Shown here in pieces: positions 13,714-22,033 of a stretch of 25,153 nucleotides of DNA; position 1 is the first letter of the stretch; each line of letters begins with the position of its first letter. The notes under the pieces are model-generated. The model made no database searches and was not told the origin of the DNA. It saw only the letters and a program-made list of their open reading frames with translations. Made by a program: the position numbers and the translations under genes. This stretch comes from GCA-003244245 sp036501085 (GTDB taxonomy: Bacteria; Actinomycetota; Actinomycetes; Mycobacteriales; Pseudonocardiaceae), in contig DASYAZ010000155.1 in assembly GCA_036501085.1 (NCBI GenBank), positions 1 through 25,153 of the forward strand, written 5' to 3'.

Positions 13714-15285
13714 ATGAACGGGACCGGTGAATACGACTACGTCATCGTCGGCGGTGGTTCGGCGGGGTGCGTCCTGGCGGCGCGGCTCTCGGAGGATCCC
13801 TCGGTCGCGGTGTGCCTGCTGGAGGCCGGGCCATCCGATGTCTACGACCCGGCGGTCCTGCGTCTGGAGCAGTGGCCGCATCTGCTGGGGTCGGGTTACG
13901 ACTGGGACTACCCGGTCGAGCCGCAAGCCCACGGCAACAGCTTCCTGCGGCATGCCCGAGCCAGGGTGCTCGGCGGCTGCTCGTCGCACAACTCGTGCAT
14001 CGCCTTCTGGCCGCCCCGCGAGGATCTCGACGAGTGGGCGGCCAGGGGGTGTACCGGCTGGAATGCTCAAGAGTGCTGGCCGCTGCTCGCCCGGTTGGAG
14101 GCCAACGACGGTCCAGGTGCGCACCACGGGCGCTCAGGCCCGGTGACGCTGCAGCAGATCCCCCCGCAGGACCCGTGCGGTGTCGCGGTGCTGGCCGCGG
14201 CGCAGGAGGCCGGGCTGCCCACGGTGCGTTTCAACGAAGACGCCACGGTGACCGAGGGCGCGGGCTTCTTCCAGATCAACGCGGGGGAGGGCAACACCCG
14301 CATGTCCGCCTCCCGCGCGTACCTGCACCCGATCATGGATCAGCGGGCCAACCTCACCGTCCGCACTGGCGCCTGGGCCCGCCGAGTGATCTTCGATGCC
14401 GGCAGGAGGGCCATCGGCGTGGATTATCTCGATTCCGCGACCTTCAGGTACCACACGGTGCGCGCTCGCCGAGAGGTGATCCTCTCCGCCGGGGCGGTCG
14501 GCACTCCCCAGCTGCTCATGCTCTCCGGCGTCGGTCCTGCGCAGCACCTGCGCGAGGTCGGCGTCGAGGTGCTGGTGGACAGTCCCGCCGTCGGGTCCAA
14601 CCTGGACGACCACGTCGAGAGCCTGCTGATGTGGGAGGCGGCCCAGCCGATGGTCACCCACTCCACCCAGTGGTGGGAGGTCGGGCTGTTCGCCCGGACC
14701 GATCCGGACGGGGACCGGCCCGATCTGATGATGCATTACGGCTCGGTGCCCTTTGACATGAACACCGTGCGCTGGGGTTACCCGACCACGTCCAACGGTT
14801 TCTGCCTGACGCCCAACGTCACCCGGGGGCGGTCCCGCGGGACCGTCCGGCTTCGCACCCGTGATTTCCGGGACCGGGCCAGGGTCGACCCCCGGTATTT
14901 CACCGATCCCGGTGGCCACGACCTCGCGGTGATGCTCGCCGGGATCAAGCTCGCCCGCAAGATCGCCGCCCAGCCTGCGCTGCGGGGCTGGATCGAGCGC
15001 GAGCTGGCACCCGGCCCGGACGCGGTCACCGACGAGGAGCTCACCGACTACATCCGCAAGACGCACAACACCGTCTACCACCTGGCCGGCACCGCGCGGA
15101 TGGGTGCGGTGGACGACCCGGAGGCGGTGCTCGACCCCCGGCTGCGGGTCAAGGGGGTGTCCGGGCTGCGGGTGGCCGACGGCTCGGTCATGCCGTTCCT
15201 GCCGGCGGTCAATCCGAACATCACCACCATGATGATCGGAGAGAAGGCCAGCGACATTCTCACCGAGGACGCGGCTCAGCGTTGA
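13714..15285 (+). CDS. GMC-family FAD-dependent oxidoreductase
   Basis: This 523-residue enzyme belongs to the glucose-methanol-choline oxidoreductase family and would oxidise an alcohol using FAD. The N-terminal ADP-binding motif is YVIVGGGSAGCVLAARL. The signature near residue 85 is ARVLGGCSSHNSCIAFWPPR, and the second family signature is SAGAVGTPQLLMLSGVGP. The C-terminal catalytic pair is supplied by YHLAGTARMG (His) and NPNITTMMIGE (Asn). It resembles choline dehydrogenase-like members, but the substrate cannot be told from sequence. The ATG at 13714 is used because the flavin motif follows at once and a GA-rich site lies upstream. Its 3' end overlaps the convergent exonuclease by 10 bp. 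Confidence 0.92.
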   Translation: MNGTGEYDYVIVGGGSAGCVLAARLSEDPSVAVCLLEAGPSDVYDPAVLRLEQWPHLLGSGYDWDYPVEPQAHGNSFLRHARARVLGGCSSHNSCIAFWPPREDLDEWAARGCTGWNAQECWPLLARLEANDGPGAHHGRSGPVTLQQIPPQDPCGVAVLAAAQEAGLPTVRFNEDATVTEGAGFFQINAGEGNTRMSASRAYLHPIMDQRANLTVRTGAWARRVIFDAGRRAIGVDYLDSATFRYHTVRARREVILSAGAVGTPQLLMLSGVGPAQHLREVGVEVLVDSPAVGSNLDDHVESLLMWEAAQPMVTHSTQWWEVGLFARTDPDGDRPDLMMHYGSVPFDMNTVRWGYPTTSNGFCLTPNVTRGRSRGTVRLRTRDFRDRARVDPRYFTDPGGHDLAVMLAGIKLARKIAAQPALRGWIERELAPGPDAVTDEELTDYIRKTHNTVYHLAGTARMGAVDDPEAVLDPRLRVKGVSGLRVADGSVMPFLPAVNPNITTMMIGEKASDILTEDAAQR

Positions 15286-16226
15286 GCTGCCAGCGCTGCG
15301 ACGAGCCGGTCCACCGAGGCCCCCAGGCCCCAGGTGCGCTGCAACTCCCTCAGCGCAGCCGGATCGGCGGGAGCAGCGGGCAGTGCGTCGCCGCGATCGC
15401 AGGTCACCGGGGCACCGGTGGCAACCCGCACGACGGCCGGGGCCACTTCCAGGTAGGCCCGGGCAGCCAGCAACTTGGCGCGTACCCCGGAGGCGAGCGC
15501 GGATCCCGGGGTGTCGAGCGCGGCCAGCAGACCCTCGACCGAACCGAACCGGCTGATCAGGGTGGCTGCGGTCTTCTCCCCGATGCCCGGCACTCCGGGC
15601 AAGCCGTCGGAGGGATCGCCCCGCAGCACGGCCAGATCCGCGTAGCCGGCACCGGCACCGGTCTCGGGCAGCCCATAGCGGTTCGCGAGCTCGGCGGGAC
15701 CGATCAGCTCGGCCTTGGCCAACCCGCGCCCCGCGTAGAGCACCCACACCGGCGTGGGCTCGGTGCGCACCACCTGGAACAGGTCACGATCCCCGCTGAC
15801 CACTTCGACCGGGTCCCGGTACTCGGCCGCGGCCAGCGCGCCGATCACGTCATCAGCCTCGTAACCTTCCGCGCCCGCCGTGGCCAGACCCGCGGCGGCC
15901 AGCAACTCGAGGATCAGTGGGACCTGCGGGCTCAGGGTGTCCGGCACCTGCTCGATGTCCGGAGCGCCGGACCCGGTCTGCTCGGCGACCCGGTGCGCCT
16001 TGTAGGAGGGGATCGCCGCGACCCGGAACGCCGGCCGCCAGTCCAGGTCCAGGCAGGCCACCAACCGGGACGGGCGACGCCACTCGATCAGCCGGGTCAG
16101 CATGTCGGTGAAACCCCGCACCGCGTTCACCGGACTGCCATCGGGCGCGGTGATCGAGTCCGGGACGCCGTAGTAGGCGCGGAAGTACAGGCTCGCGGCG
16201 TCGAGCAGCAGCAGGGGCGCGTCCAT
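15276..16226 (-). CDS. 5'-3' exonuclease (PolA N-domain / FEN-like)
   Basis: This 316-residue metal-dependent nuclease is related to the 5' nuclease domain of DNA polymerase I, standing alone without a polymerase. Metal-binding acidic residues appear in the expected order: LLLDAASLYFRAYYG, ACLDLDWRPAFR with PSYKAHR, EGYEADDVIGALA, and VVSGDRDLFQVV. The helix-3-turn-helix DNA-binding motif is LRGDPSDGLPGVPGIGEKTA. It probably removes flaps or RNA primers in repair and replication. The homologue in mycobacteria (Rv2090) sits between helY and an M24 peptidase, and the peptidase is again the next gene here, divergently transcribed 47 bp away. Confidence 0.94.
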   Translation of the reverse strand: MDAPLLLLDAASLYFRAYYGVPDSITAPDGSPVNAVRGFTDMLTRLIEWRRPSRLVACLDLDWRPAFRVAAIPSYKAHRVAEQTGSGAPDIEQVPDTLSPQVPLILELLAAAGLATAGAEGYEADDVIGALAAAEYRDPVEVVSGDRDLFQVVRTEPTPVWVLYAGRGLAKAELIGPAELANRYGLPETGAGAGYADLAVLRGDPSDGLPGVPGIGEKTAATLISRFGSVEGLLAALDTPGSALASGVRAKLLAARAYLEVAPAVVRVATGAPVTCDRGDALPAAPADPAALRELQRTWGLGASVDRLVAALAAQR

Positions 16227-16273
16227 GGACGCGAAGCCTGCCAGCTGCCTCCCGCCGGTTCTAAGCTTCCCCT

Positions 16274-17470
16274 GTGCCTACTCCACTCGACACGTTCACC
16301 GCCCGCCTGGCCCGCGCCCAGCAGGCCACCCGAGCCGCCGGCCTGGATGCGCTGCTGATCACCCCGAGCCCCGATCTGCGTTACCTGCTGGGGCTGACCG
16401 GGGAGTCGCATGAGCGGCTGACCTGCCTGGCGTTGCCGGCTGAGGGGGACCCGGTGGTCGTCGTCCCCGCGCTGGAACGGCCGGGGCTGGATGGCACCCC
16501 GGTGACCGGGCTCGGCCTGGAAACCGCGGAGTGGCTCGACGATGACGACCCCTATGACCTCCTCGCCAGCCTGCTGCGGCGATCCAACCAGGCACCGGCC
16601 CGGGTCGCGGTAGGGGATGCGATGCCCGCCGCGCACGTGCTGCGGCTGCGGGCCGCGATGCCTACCTGCGAGCAGGCGCTGGCCTCGACGGTGCTGCGGC
16701 GGCTGCGGATGTGCAAGGACAGCGCGGAGATCACCGCGTTGTCCGTGGCGGGGCAGGCCATCGACCGGGTGCACGCGCGGATGGGGGAGTGGTTGCGGGT
16801 CGGGCGCACCGAGGCCCAGGTCGGAGCCGATGTGGCCGCCGCCATCGTCGCCGAAGGGCACACGTCGGCCGCCTTTGTCATCGTGGGTTCCGGCCCGCAC
16901 GCGGCCAGCCCGCACCACGATGTGTCGGACCGGGTGGTCGAGCCTGGCGACGTGGTGGTAGTCGATATCGGCGGGCCGACCTCGGAGGGCTACTACTCCG
17001 ACTGCACCCGTACCTACAGCCTGGGTGACCCGGCCGACGCCGATGTCACCGCGAGCTACTCGGTGCTGCAGGGCGCCCAGGATGCTGCCGTGGCGGCGGT
17101 GGCGCCCGGGATGACCGCGGAGCAGGTCGACGCCGCTGCTCGGGGCCCGATCACCGACGCCGGCTTCGGCGAGCAGTTCATCCATCGCACGGGCCATGGG
17201 ATCGGTTTGGAAGTGCACGAGCAGCCCTACATCGTGGCCGGCAACGACCTGGTGCTCGAGCCAGGGATGGCGTTCAGCATCGAGCCGGGCATCTACCACC
17301 CGGGCCGCTGGGGCGCCCGCATCGAGGACATCGTGGTGGTCGAGGAGGCCGGCGGGAGGCGCCTCAATCACCGCCCCCGGGAACTGGCGATCCTGCCGGC
17401 ATGTGCTCGCAGCTTCCTGCCCCTAAGACCGCATTCAGCGGGCTCAACGGGTCACCAGGGGGCCGGATAA
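16274..17470 (+). CDS. M24-family metallopeptidase (Xaa-Pro aminopeptidase/dipeptidase)
   Basis: This 398-residue peptidase would release N-terminal residues or cleave dipeptides before proline, using two metal ions. The N-terminal creatinase-like domain (residues 1-135) is followed by the pita-bread domain. The five metal ligands are visible in VVVDIGG, SDCTRTY, RTGHGIGLEVHE, FSIEPGIY and RIEDIVVV. The GTG at 16274 gives the usual N-terminus. Family members usually end soon after RELAIL. Here about 25 extra residues of low similarity follow, encoded by the left half of a large hairpin, and the stop lies in the hairpin loop. The mycobacterial counterpart beside helY is annotated pepE (Rv2089c). 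Confidence 0.93.
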   Translation: MPTPLDTFTARLARAQQATRAAGLDALLITPSPDLRYLLGLTGESHERLTCLALPAEGDPVVVVPALERPGLDGTPVTGLGLETAEWLDDDDPYDLLASLLRRSNQAPARVAVGDAMPAAHVLRLRAAMPTCEQALASTVLRRLRMCKDSAEITALSVAGQAIDRVHARMGEWLRVGRTEAQVGADVAAAIVAEGHTSAAFVIVGSGPHAASPHHDVSDRVVEPGDVVVVDIGGPTSEGYYSDCTRTYSLGDPADADVTASYSVLQGAQDAAVAAVAPGMTAEQVDAAARGPITDAGFGEQFIHRTGHGIGLEVHEQPYIVAGNDLVLEPGMAFSIEPGIYHPGRWGARIEDIVVVEEAGGRRLNHRPRELAILPACARSFLPLRPHSAGSTGHQGAG

Positions 17471-17493
17471 CCCCGCTGAGCCCGCTGAATGCG
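17430..17493. terminator. 17-bp perfect inverted repeat overlapping the peptidase stop
   Basis: The arms at 17430-17446 and 17477-17493 (starting CGCATTCAGCGG) pair perfectly around a 30-nt loop. The peptidase TAA at 17468-17470 lies in the loop. The stem is GC-rich and likely acts as a terminator, though without a U-run. Confidence 0.6.
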
Positions 17494-17494
17494 A

Positions 17495-17530
17495 GGTGTC
17501 ACACCCGGCGGGGAACCGGGTGGCGACACC
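17495..17530. terminator. Second, imperfect hairpin after the peptidase
   Basis: GGTGTC-A-CACCCGG pairs with CCGGGTG-GC-GACACC around a 7-nt loop, with a small internal bulge. It stands immediately after the 17-bp inverted repeat, so the two form a tandem terminator-like structure before the PspC gene. Confidence 0.5.
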
Positions 17531-17634
17531 GGAGCGTTCTCAGGGTGAGTCCCCGGGGGATATCCGGGGTTCGTACTGACGCGGCTGCTGCCCTGCGCGG
17601 GGAAGAGTGGGAGCTGGTCCCCAAGGAGGATTTG

Positions 17635-17823
17635 ATGAGCACGTCACTGACTCGCCCGCAAGAAGGCAAGGTCATCGCCGGGGTGTGCGCTGGACTCGCC
17701 GATCGGTTCGGCTGGAGCCCCAACGTGGTGCGGGTGTTGTTCGTCCTGTCCTGCCTGCTGCCCGGACCGCAGGTTTTGTTGTATCTGGCGCTGTGGGTGC
17801 TGATGCCCAAACGAGCGTACTGA
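17635..17823 (+). CDS. Small PspC-domain membrane protein
   Basis: This 62-residue protein consists of little more than one PspC domain. KVIAGVCAGLADRFGWSPNVVRVLFVL is followed by a hydrophobic segment (LLPGPQVLLYLALWVLM) and a short basic tail. PspC domains occur in envelope-stress proteins that sit in the cytoplasmic membrane. AAGGAGGA at 17622-17630 precedes the ATG at ideal spacing, which sets the start; longer in-frame readings upstream run through the terminator hairpins and are not credible. It is convergent with hypB, 17 bp away. Confidence 0.9.
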   Translation: MSTSLTRPQEGKVIAGVCAGLADRFGWSPNVVRVLFVLSCLLPGPQVLLYLALWVLMPKRAY

Positions 17824-17840
17824 GTTAGCGGCCGAGCAGC

Positions 17841-18608
17841 CTAGGGCAGGCGCCCGCGTAACCAGCCGTACCAGCTGTCGATTCCCTCACCCGTGGTGGC
17901 GGAAAGCTGCAGCACCTCGACACCTGGATTCGCCCGCCGGGCACCGTCCAGGAAGGCGTCCACGTCGAAGTCGACGTAGGGCAGCAAATCGATCTTGTTG
18001 AGCAGCACCAAGTCGGCGGCGCGGAACATCTGCGGGTACTTCCGTGGCTTTTCCGCACCCTCGGTGACCGAGGTGATGACCACCCGGGCCTGCTCCCCGA
18101 GATCGAACAGCGCGGGGCACACCAGGTTGCCGACATTCTCGATCAGCACCACCGACCGGTCCGGGGGCGACAGCGTCTCCAACCCACCAGCGAGCATCTG
18201 CGCGTCGAGGTGGCAACCGGATCCGGTATTGATCTGTACCGCAGGGGCGCCGGTGGCCTGGATCCGCTCCGCGTCCAGCACCGTCTCCTGATCACCCTCG
18301 ACGACCGAGACCTGCACCTGCGTTCCCAGTTCCCTGATGGTGCGCTCGAGCAGGGTGGTCTTGCCCGCCCCGGGTGAGCTCATCAGGTTCACCGCGAGGA
18401 TGCCGCGCTCGGCCAGCCACTTGCGGTTGACGTCAGCGAGGGCATCGTTGCGGGCCAGCACCGCCTGCTCGAGCGTCACCGTTCGGGTCTCGGAGCGCCC
18501 ATGGTCATGTTCGTGATCATGGCCATGTTCGTGATCGTGCCCGTGGCCATGCTCGTGTTCGAGGTTTTCGAGGACAGTGCCGCCGGAGCAGCCACAGGTC
18601 GCGCACAT
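17841..18608 (-). CDS. hypB: Hydrogenase nickel incorporation GTPase HypB
   Basis: This 255-residue GTPase delivers nickel to the NiFe-hydrogenase large subunit together with HypA. The N-terminus has the high-affinity metal motif CATCGC (Cys 2, 5 and 7). A His-rich stretch follows, with ten histidines alternating over residues 18-37, typical of HypB proteins that store nickel. The P-loop SSPGAGKTT is at residues 77-85. The metal-binding GTPase core includes GSGCHLDAQML, LIENVGNLVCPALFDLG and the guanine-specificity motif LLNKIDLLPY. Its ATG shares one base with the hypA stop (TGATG), so the two genes are co-translated. Confidence 0.96.
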   Translation of the reverse strand: MCATCGCSGGTVLENLEHEHGHGHDHEHGHDHEHDHGRSETRTVTLEQAVLARNDALADVNRKWLAERGILAVNLMSSPGAGKTTLLERTIRELGTQVQVSVVEGDQETVLDAERIQATGAPAVQINTGSGCHLDAQMLAGGLETLSPPDRSVVLIENVGNLVCPALFDLGEQARVVITSVTEGAEKPRKYPQMFRAADLVLLNKIDLLPYVDFDVDAFLDGARRANPGVEVLQLSATTGEGIDSWYGWLRGRLP

Positions 18609-18940
18609 CAGGCCATTACCTCAACTTCCCGAATTTTGAGTTCTTCTCCCGCCAGGAGCTCCCGGTTCGCGCTACCGCACTCGCACAGCACGAGGAGGTC
18701 GTTGAGCACGAACTCGGCTCCACAGTCTCGGCAGCGGGCCTTGCCAGTGGGTTGGATGATCTCCAAGGACGCGCCTTCGAGCGGGGTACCCTCGGTCACG
18801 AGATCGAAGCAGAACCGGACGGAGTCGGCTACTACACCGGACAGCGTACCGATCTCCAGGCAGACCCGGCGCACTGGCGAATCGCCCATCCGGTCGCAAA
18901 CCGCCTGAATCACGCTTTGCGTGATGGCCATCTCGTGCAC
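18608..18940 (-). CDS. hypA: Hydrogenase maturation factor HypA
   Basis: This 110-residue nickel- and zinc-binding chaperone works with HypB in NiFe-hydrogenase maturation. The N-terminal MHE supplies the nickel ligands including His 2. The structural zinc site is formed by Cys 70, Cys 73, Cys 86 and Cys 88 (CRDCGAEF and CECGS), the C-x-C variant common in actinobacteria. The start at 18940 is fixed by the required MHE N-terminus, with a GAGG-type site upstream (GAGGAGGGGC). It is first of a hypA-hypB operon and diverges from hypF across a gap of about 74 bp, so the three genes probably share a control region. Confidence 0.95.
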   Translation of the reverse strand: MHEMAITQSVIQAVCDRMGDSPVRRVCLEIGTLSGVVADSVRFCFDLVTEGTPLEGASLEIIQPTGKARCRDCGAEFVLNDLLVLCECGSANRELLAGEELKIREVEVMA

Positions 18941-19014
18941 GAGCGCCCCTCCTCGGCTCAGCCACTCAGTGCAGCCCCCTGCACGGATCTTGTCAAGGGC
19001 GGGAGAATCGCCCG

Positions 19015-21309
19015 GTGCAGCACTGTATCCGAGTTGAGGTGCGGGTTGAGGGCGTCGTGCAGGGCGTGGGGTTCCGGCCTTACGTCCACAGTCTGGCGCA
19101 CCGCCTCGGCCTGTCCGGCCGGGTCGGCAACGACACCGCGGGAGTCTTCCTGGAAGTCGAAGGCGCCGAGCAGGTCGTCAGCGAGTTCCTCGCGGCCCTG
19201 CCCGCTCAGGCGCCGCCGCTGGCCGTCATCGAGCAGGTCCGTACCACACCGCAGGCTCCGACGGGGGAGCCCGGTTTCCACATCGTGTCCAGCAACGCCG
19301 GCGGCCGGCGCGACACCCTGGTATCAGCGGATAGCACGACCTGCGTGGACTGCCTTCGCGAGCTGGCCGATCCCGCCGACCGCCGCTTCGATTACCCGTT
19401 CATCAACTGCACCAACTGCGGCCCCAGGTTCACCATCGTGCGCGACGTGCCCTACGACCGGCCCTTCACCACCATGGCGCCGTTCACCCTGTGCGAGGCC
19501 TGCGCCAGCGAGTACCACGATCCCGCCGATCGGCGCTTCCACGCGCAGCCGGTGTGCTGCCCGGCCTGCGGGCCCCAGCTGCGGCTGCTCGATGCCTCCG
19601 GCGCCGACCTGCCCGGTGCGCCGCTTCCCGCGGCCGCGGAGCTGCTCAGAGACGGGGCGGTGCTGGCGGTCAAGGGGCTCGGTGGCTTCCACGTCGCGGC
19701 GCTGGCATCCGACGCGGCCGCGACCGCGCTGCTGCGCACCCGCAAACACCGGGAGGACAAGCCGTTCGCCGTGATGGTGGCGGACCTGGACACCGCCCAC
19801 GAGCTCTGCGTGATCGACCCCGTGGCGGAGCGGGTGTTGACCGGGCGGCGGCGTCCGGTGGTGTTGCTGCCGCGCCGCCCGGACGCTCCGGTCGCTCCGG
19901 CCGTCGCTCCCGGCAATCGCAGCCTGGGCCTGATGCTTCCTTACACCCCGTTGCACCACTTGCTGCTGCGGGACACCACCGGACCCATCGTGCTGACCAG
20001 CGGGAACATCTCCGACGAGCCGATCGCCTACCAGGACGGTGACGCGCGGGAGCGGCTGAGCGGGATCGCCGATGCCTACCTGACTCACAATCGGGCTATC
20101 CACATGCGCACCGACGACTCGGTGGTCCGGGTGTTCCGCGGTGCTGAGCTACCGGTGCGCCGATCCCGCGGCTATGCCCCCGAACCGCTGACCCTGGCCC
20201 ACCCGGTGCCCCGGCCGATTCTCGGCTGCGGCGCGGAGCTCAAGAACACCTTCTGCCTGGCCCGGGGGCGGCACGCGTTCCTGTCCCACCACATCGGCGA
20301 TCTGGAGAATTACGAGACGCTGCGCTCGTTCACCGAAGGCATCGTGCATTTCCAGCGGCTTTTCGACATCGTCCCGCAGCTCGTGGCCTACGACCTGCAC
20401 CCGGAGTACCTGTCGACCAAGTACGCCTGCGATCTTGCCGACGTCGAGCTGCTCGGGGTGCAGCATCACCACGCGCACATCGCGTCGTGCCTGGCGGACA
20501 ACAACGACGCCGGTCCGGTGCTGGGAGTGGCCTTCGACGGGACGGGTTACGGCAGCGACGGAACCCTGTGGGGTGGGGAGTTCCTGCTCGCCGATCTGGT
20601 GAGCTTTCAGCGGTTGGGGCACCTGGTTCCGGTCCCGCTGCCAGGTGGTGCGGCCGCGATCCGGCAGCCCTGGCGGATGGCGGCCGCCTACCTGGGTTCG
20701 GATGCCCCGGACGAGCTCGTTCGGCGCAATGTTCAGCATTGGGACTCGGTGCTGGCGATGGTCCAGCGGCGGGTGAATGCCCCGCTGACCTCCAGCGCGG
20801 GCCGGCTCTTCGATGCGGTGGCGGCGATCCTGGGGATTCGTGACTCGATCAACTACGAGGGCCAGGCCGCGGTGGAGCTCGAGCAGCGGGCCGACCTCAC
20901 CGAGCAGGGGAGCTATCCCGCGGGGGTGACCGAGGGGCCCGCGCTGCAGCTGCACGGTGCTGATCTGGTGCGCGCCGTGGTGGCTGACCTGCGAGCGGGA
21001 GTGCCCGTGGAGGTGATCGCCACCCGTTTCCACCACGGCGTCGCCGATGCGATCATCCGGGTCTGCCTGCTGTTGCGGGAGTCCACCGGCGTGGGCGTCG
21101 CCGCGCTGTCCGGCGGGGTGTTCCAGAACGTGTTGCTGCTCGAACGCACCGTGGCCGGACTGGAACAACGGGGATTCCGGGTGCTCACCCACTCCCGGGT
21201 GCCCCCCAACGACGGCGGCATCAGCCTGGGCCAGGTCGCCATCGCCGCGGCGTCCTCACGCGCCGAGGAGACGACGCGACCTGATCTGATCGCTGAATCT
21301 GAGGCGTAG
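19015..21309 (+). CDS. hypF: Carbamoyltransferase HypF
   Basis: This 764-residue enzyme makes the thiocarboxamide used to build the cyanide ligands of the NiFe-hydrogenase active site from carbamoyl phosphate. The N-terminal acylphosphatase domain has VEGVVQGVGFRPYVHSLAHR at residues 11-30. Two HypF zinc fingers follow (CVDCLREL with CTNCGPRF, then CEACASEY with CCPACGP). The YrdC-like domain comes next (AVKGLGGFHVA, KHREDKPFAVMV, LTSGNISDEPI). The C-terminal Kae1-like domain contains VQHHHAHIASCLADN, VAFDGTGYGSDGTLWGGE and LSGGVFQNVLLLE. The length is normal. Start is a GTG at 19015, chosen because the acylphosphatase domain begins at once. Its enzymatic partner HypE and the other maturation genes hypC and hypD are not in this window. 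Confidence 0.96.
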   Translation: MQHCIRVEVRVEGVVQGVGFRPYVHSLAHRLGLSGRVGNDTAGVFLEVEGAEQVVSEFLAALPAQAPPLAVIEQVRTTPQAPTGEPGFHIVSSNAGGRRDTLVSADSTTCVDCLRELADPADRRFDYPFINCTNCGPRFTIVRDVPYDRPFTTMAPFTLCEACASEYHDPADRRFHAQPVCCPACGPQLRLLDASGADLPGAPLPAAAELLRDGAVLAVKGLGGFHVAALASDAAATALLRTRKHREDKPFAVMVADLDTAHELCVIDPVAERVLTGRRRPVVLLPRRPDAPVAPAVAPGNRSLGLMLPYTPLHHLLLRDTTGPIVLTSGNISDEPIAYQDGDARERLSGIADAYLTHNRAIHMRTDDSVVRVFRGAELPVRRSRGYAPEPLTLAHPVPRPILGCGAELKNTFCLARGRHAFLSHHIGDLENYETLRSFTEGIVHFQRLFDIVPQLVAYDLHPEYLSTKYACDLADVELLGVQHHHAHIASCLADNNDAGPVLGVAFDGTGYGSDGTLWGGEFLLADLVSFQRLGHLVPVPLPGGAAAIRQPWRMAAAYLGSDAPDELVRRNVQHWDSVLAMVQRRVNAPLTSSAGRLFDAVAAILGIRDSINYEGQAAVELEQRADLTEQGSYPAGVTEGPALQLHGADLVRAVVADLRAGVPVEVIATRFHHGVADAIIRVCLLLRESTGVGVAALSGGVFQNVLLLERTVAGLEQRGFRVLTHSRVPPNDGGISLGQVAIAAASSRAEETTRPDLIAESEA

Positions 21310-21334
21310 CCGTGCAGAACTGCACGGTCCTAGC

Positions 21335-21929
21335 TCACTTTCGACGATCAAGGTAGCGGTTGTCGGTCCAGGGCACCCGGCAGGCGCCGCCGGAGCCGAA
21401 GCCCTGCTCGGTGATGCCGAGCGCTGAGTTCCCCCGGGCCCGCATGTTCTCGAGGCCGATCTGATAGGTCAGCTCCAACACACCCGCGCGCCCGAACCGC
21501 CGCTCCAGATCGGCCACCTGCTGGTCGGTGACCTCGGACGGCGTCGCGGTCATCGCGTCGGCATAGGCGATGGCGGCGCGCTCGTCGTCGGTAAACACCG
21601 GCGAGGTGGCGTAGTCACCGATCTCCTTCAGCCGGTCGACATCCAGGCCCTTCAGCCTGAGCAGCATGGTGCCGAAATCCACGCACCACGAGCAGCCGAG
21701 AGTCCAGGCTGTCCGGTACACAGCGAGGTCGCGAGGTGTTCGCCGGCAGCATCGTCGAGGCCTTCTCCGCTACCAGCTCGTGAATCGCGCTCGCCACGAA
21801 GAGCTTCCGGTGATTGGCCGTTACCGCAAAGGGTTCCGGCACCTCACCGAAACGCCGCTTCGCGTACCAGTAGGACAGCTTGATCAGCGGGTGGGCCTCG
21901 CCGGGGGGCACGGCAGCGATGCGAGCCAT
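21335..21929 (-). pseudogene. AhpD / carboxymuconolactone decarboxylase-like protein, frameshifted
   Basis: This belongs to the small AhpD-fold family. The N-terminal part from the ATG at 21929 (GAGGAGG upstream) reads MARIAAVPPGEAHPLIKLSY and on to KASTMLPAN. The rest reads in another frame from RDLAVYRTAWTLGCSWCVDFG, with the redox Cys-x-x-Cys motif. It then runs through DDERAAIAYADAMTATPSEV and NSALGITEQGFGSG. One extra base at about 21734-21738 accounts for the break, and 595 bp is one more than a multiple of three. Without it the protein would be about 197 residues, normal for the family. Either a recent inactivation or a sequencing error. In other actinobacteria this family is often next to ECF sigma genes; one lies 1.7 kb away. 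Confidence 0.87.
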
Positions 21930-22033
21930 GTGTGACCTCCTCAATCGCCAGCACAGCGGTGGGGATGCCACTGAGCTGGGCTCTGTTCCCTCACAGCTAG
22001 GACGGACCGGGACCGGGGAACGTGACTGTGGAC

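Noticed and set aside
14134..15747. 537-codon open frame opposite the GMC oxidoreductase and the exonuclease end
   Set aside because: It spans two real genes on different strands and has no recognisable domain.
16127..17371. 414-codon open frame opposite the M24 peptidase
   Set aside because: His/Gly/Arg-rich mirror translation; the peptidase has all five metal ligands.
18490..18560. Tandem repeat of CATG/GTGATC-like units
   Set aside because: This is the codon repetition of the His-rich stretch of HypB, not a separate repeat element.
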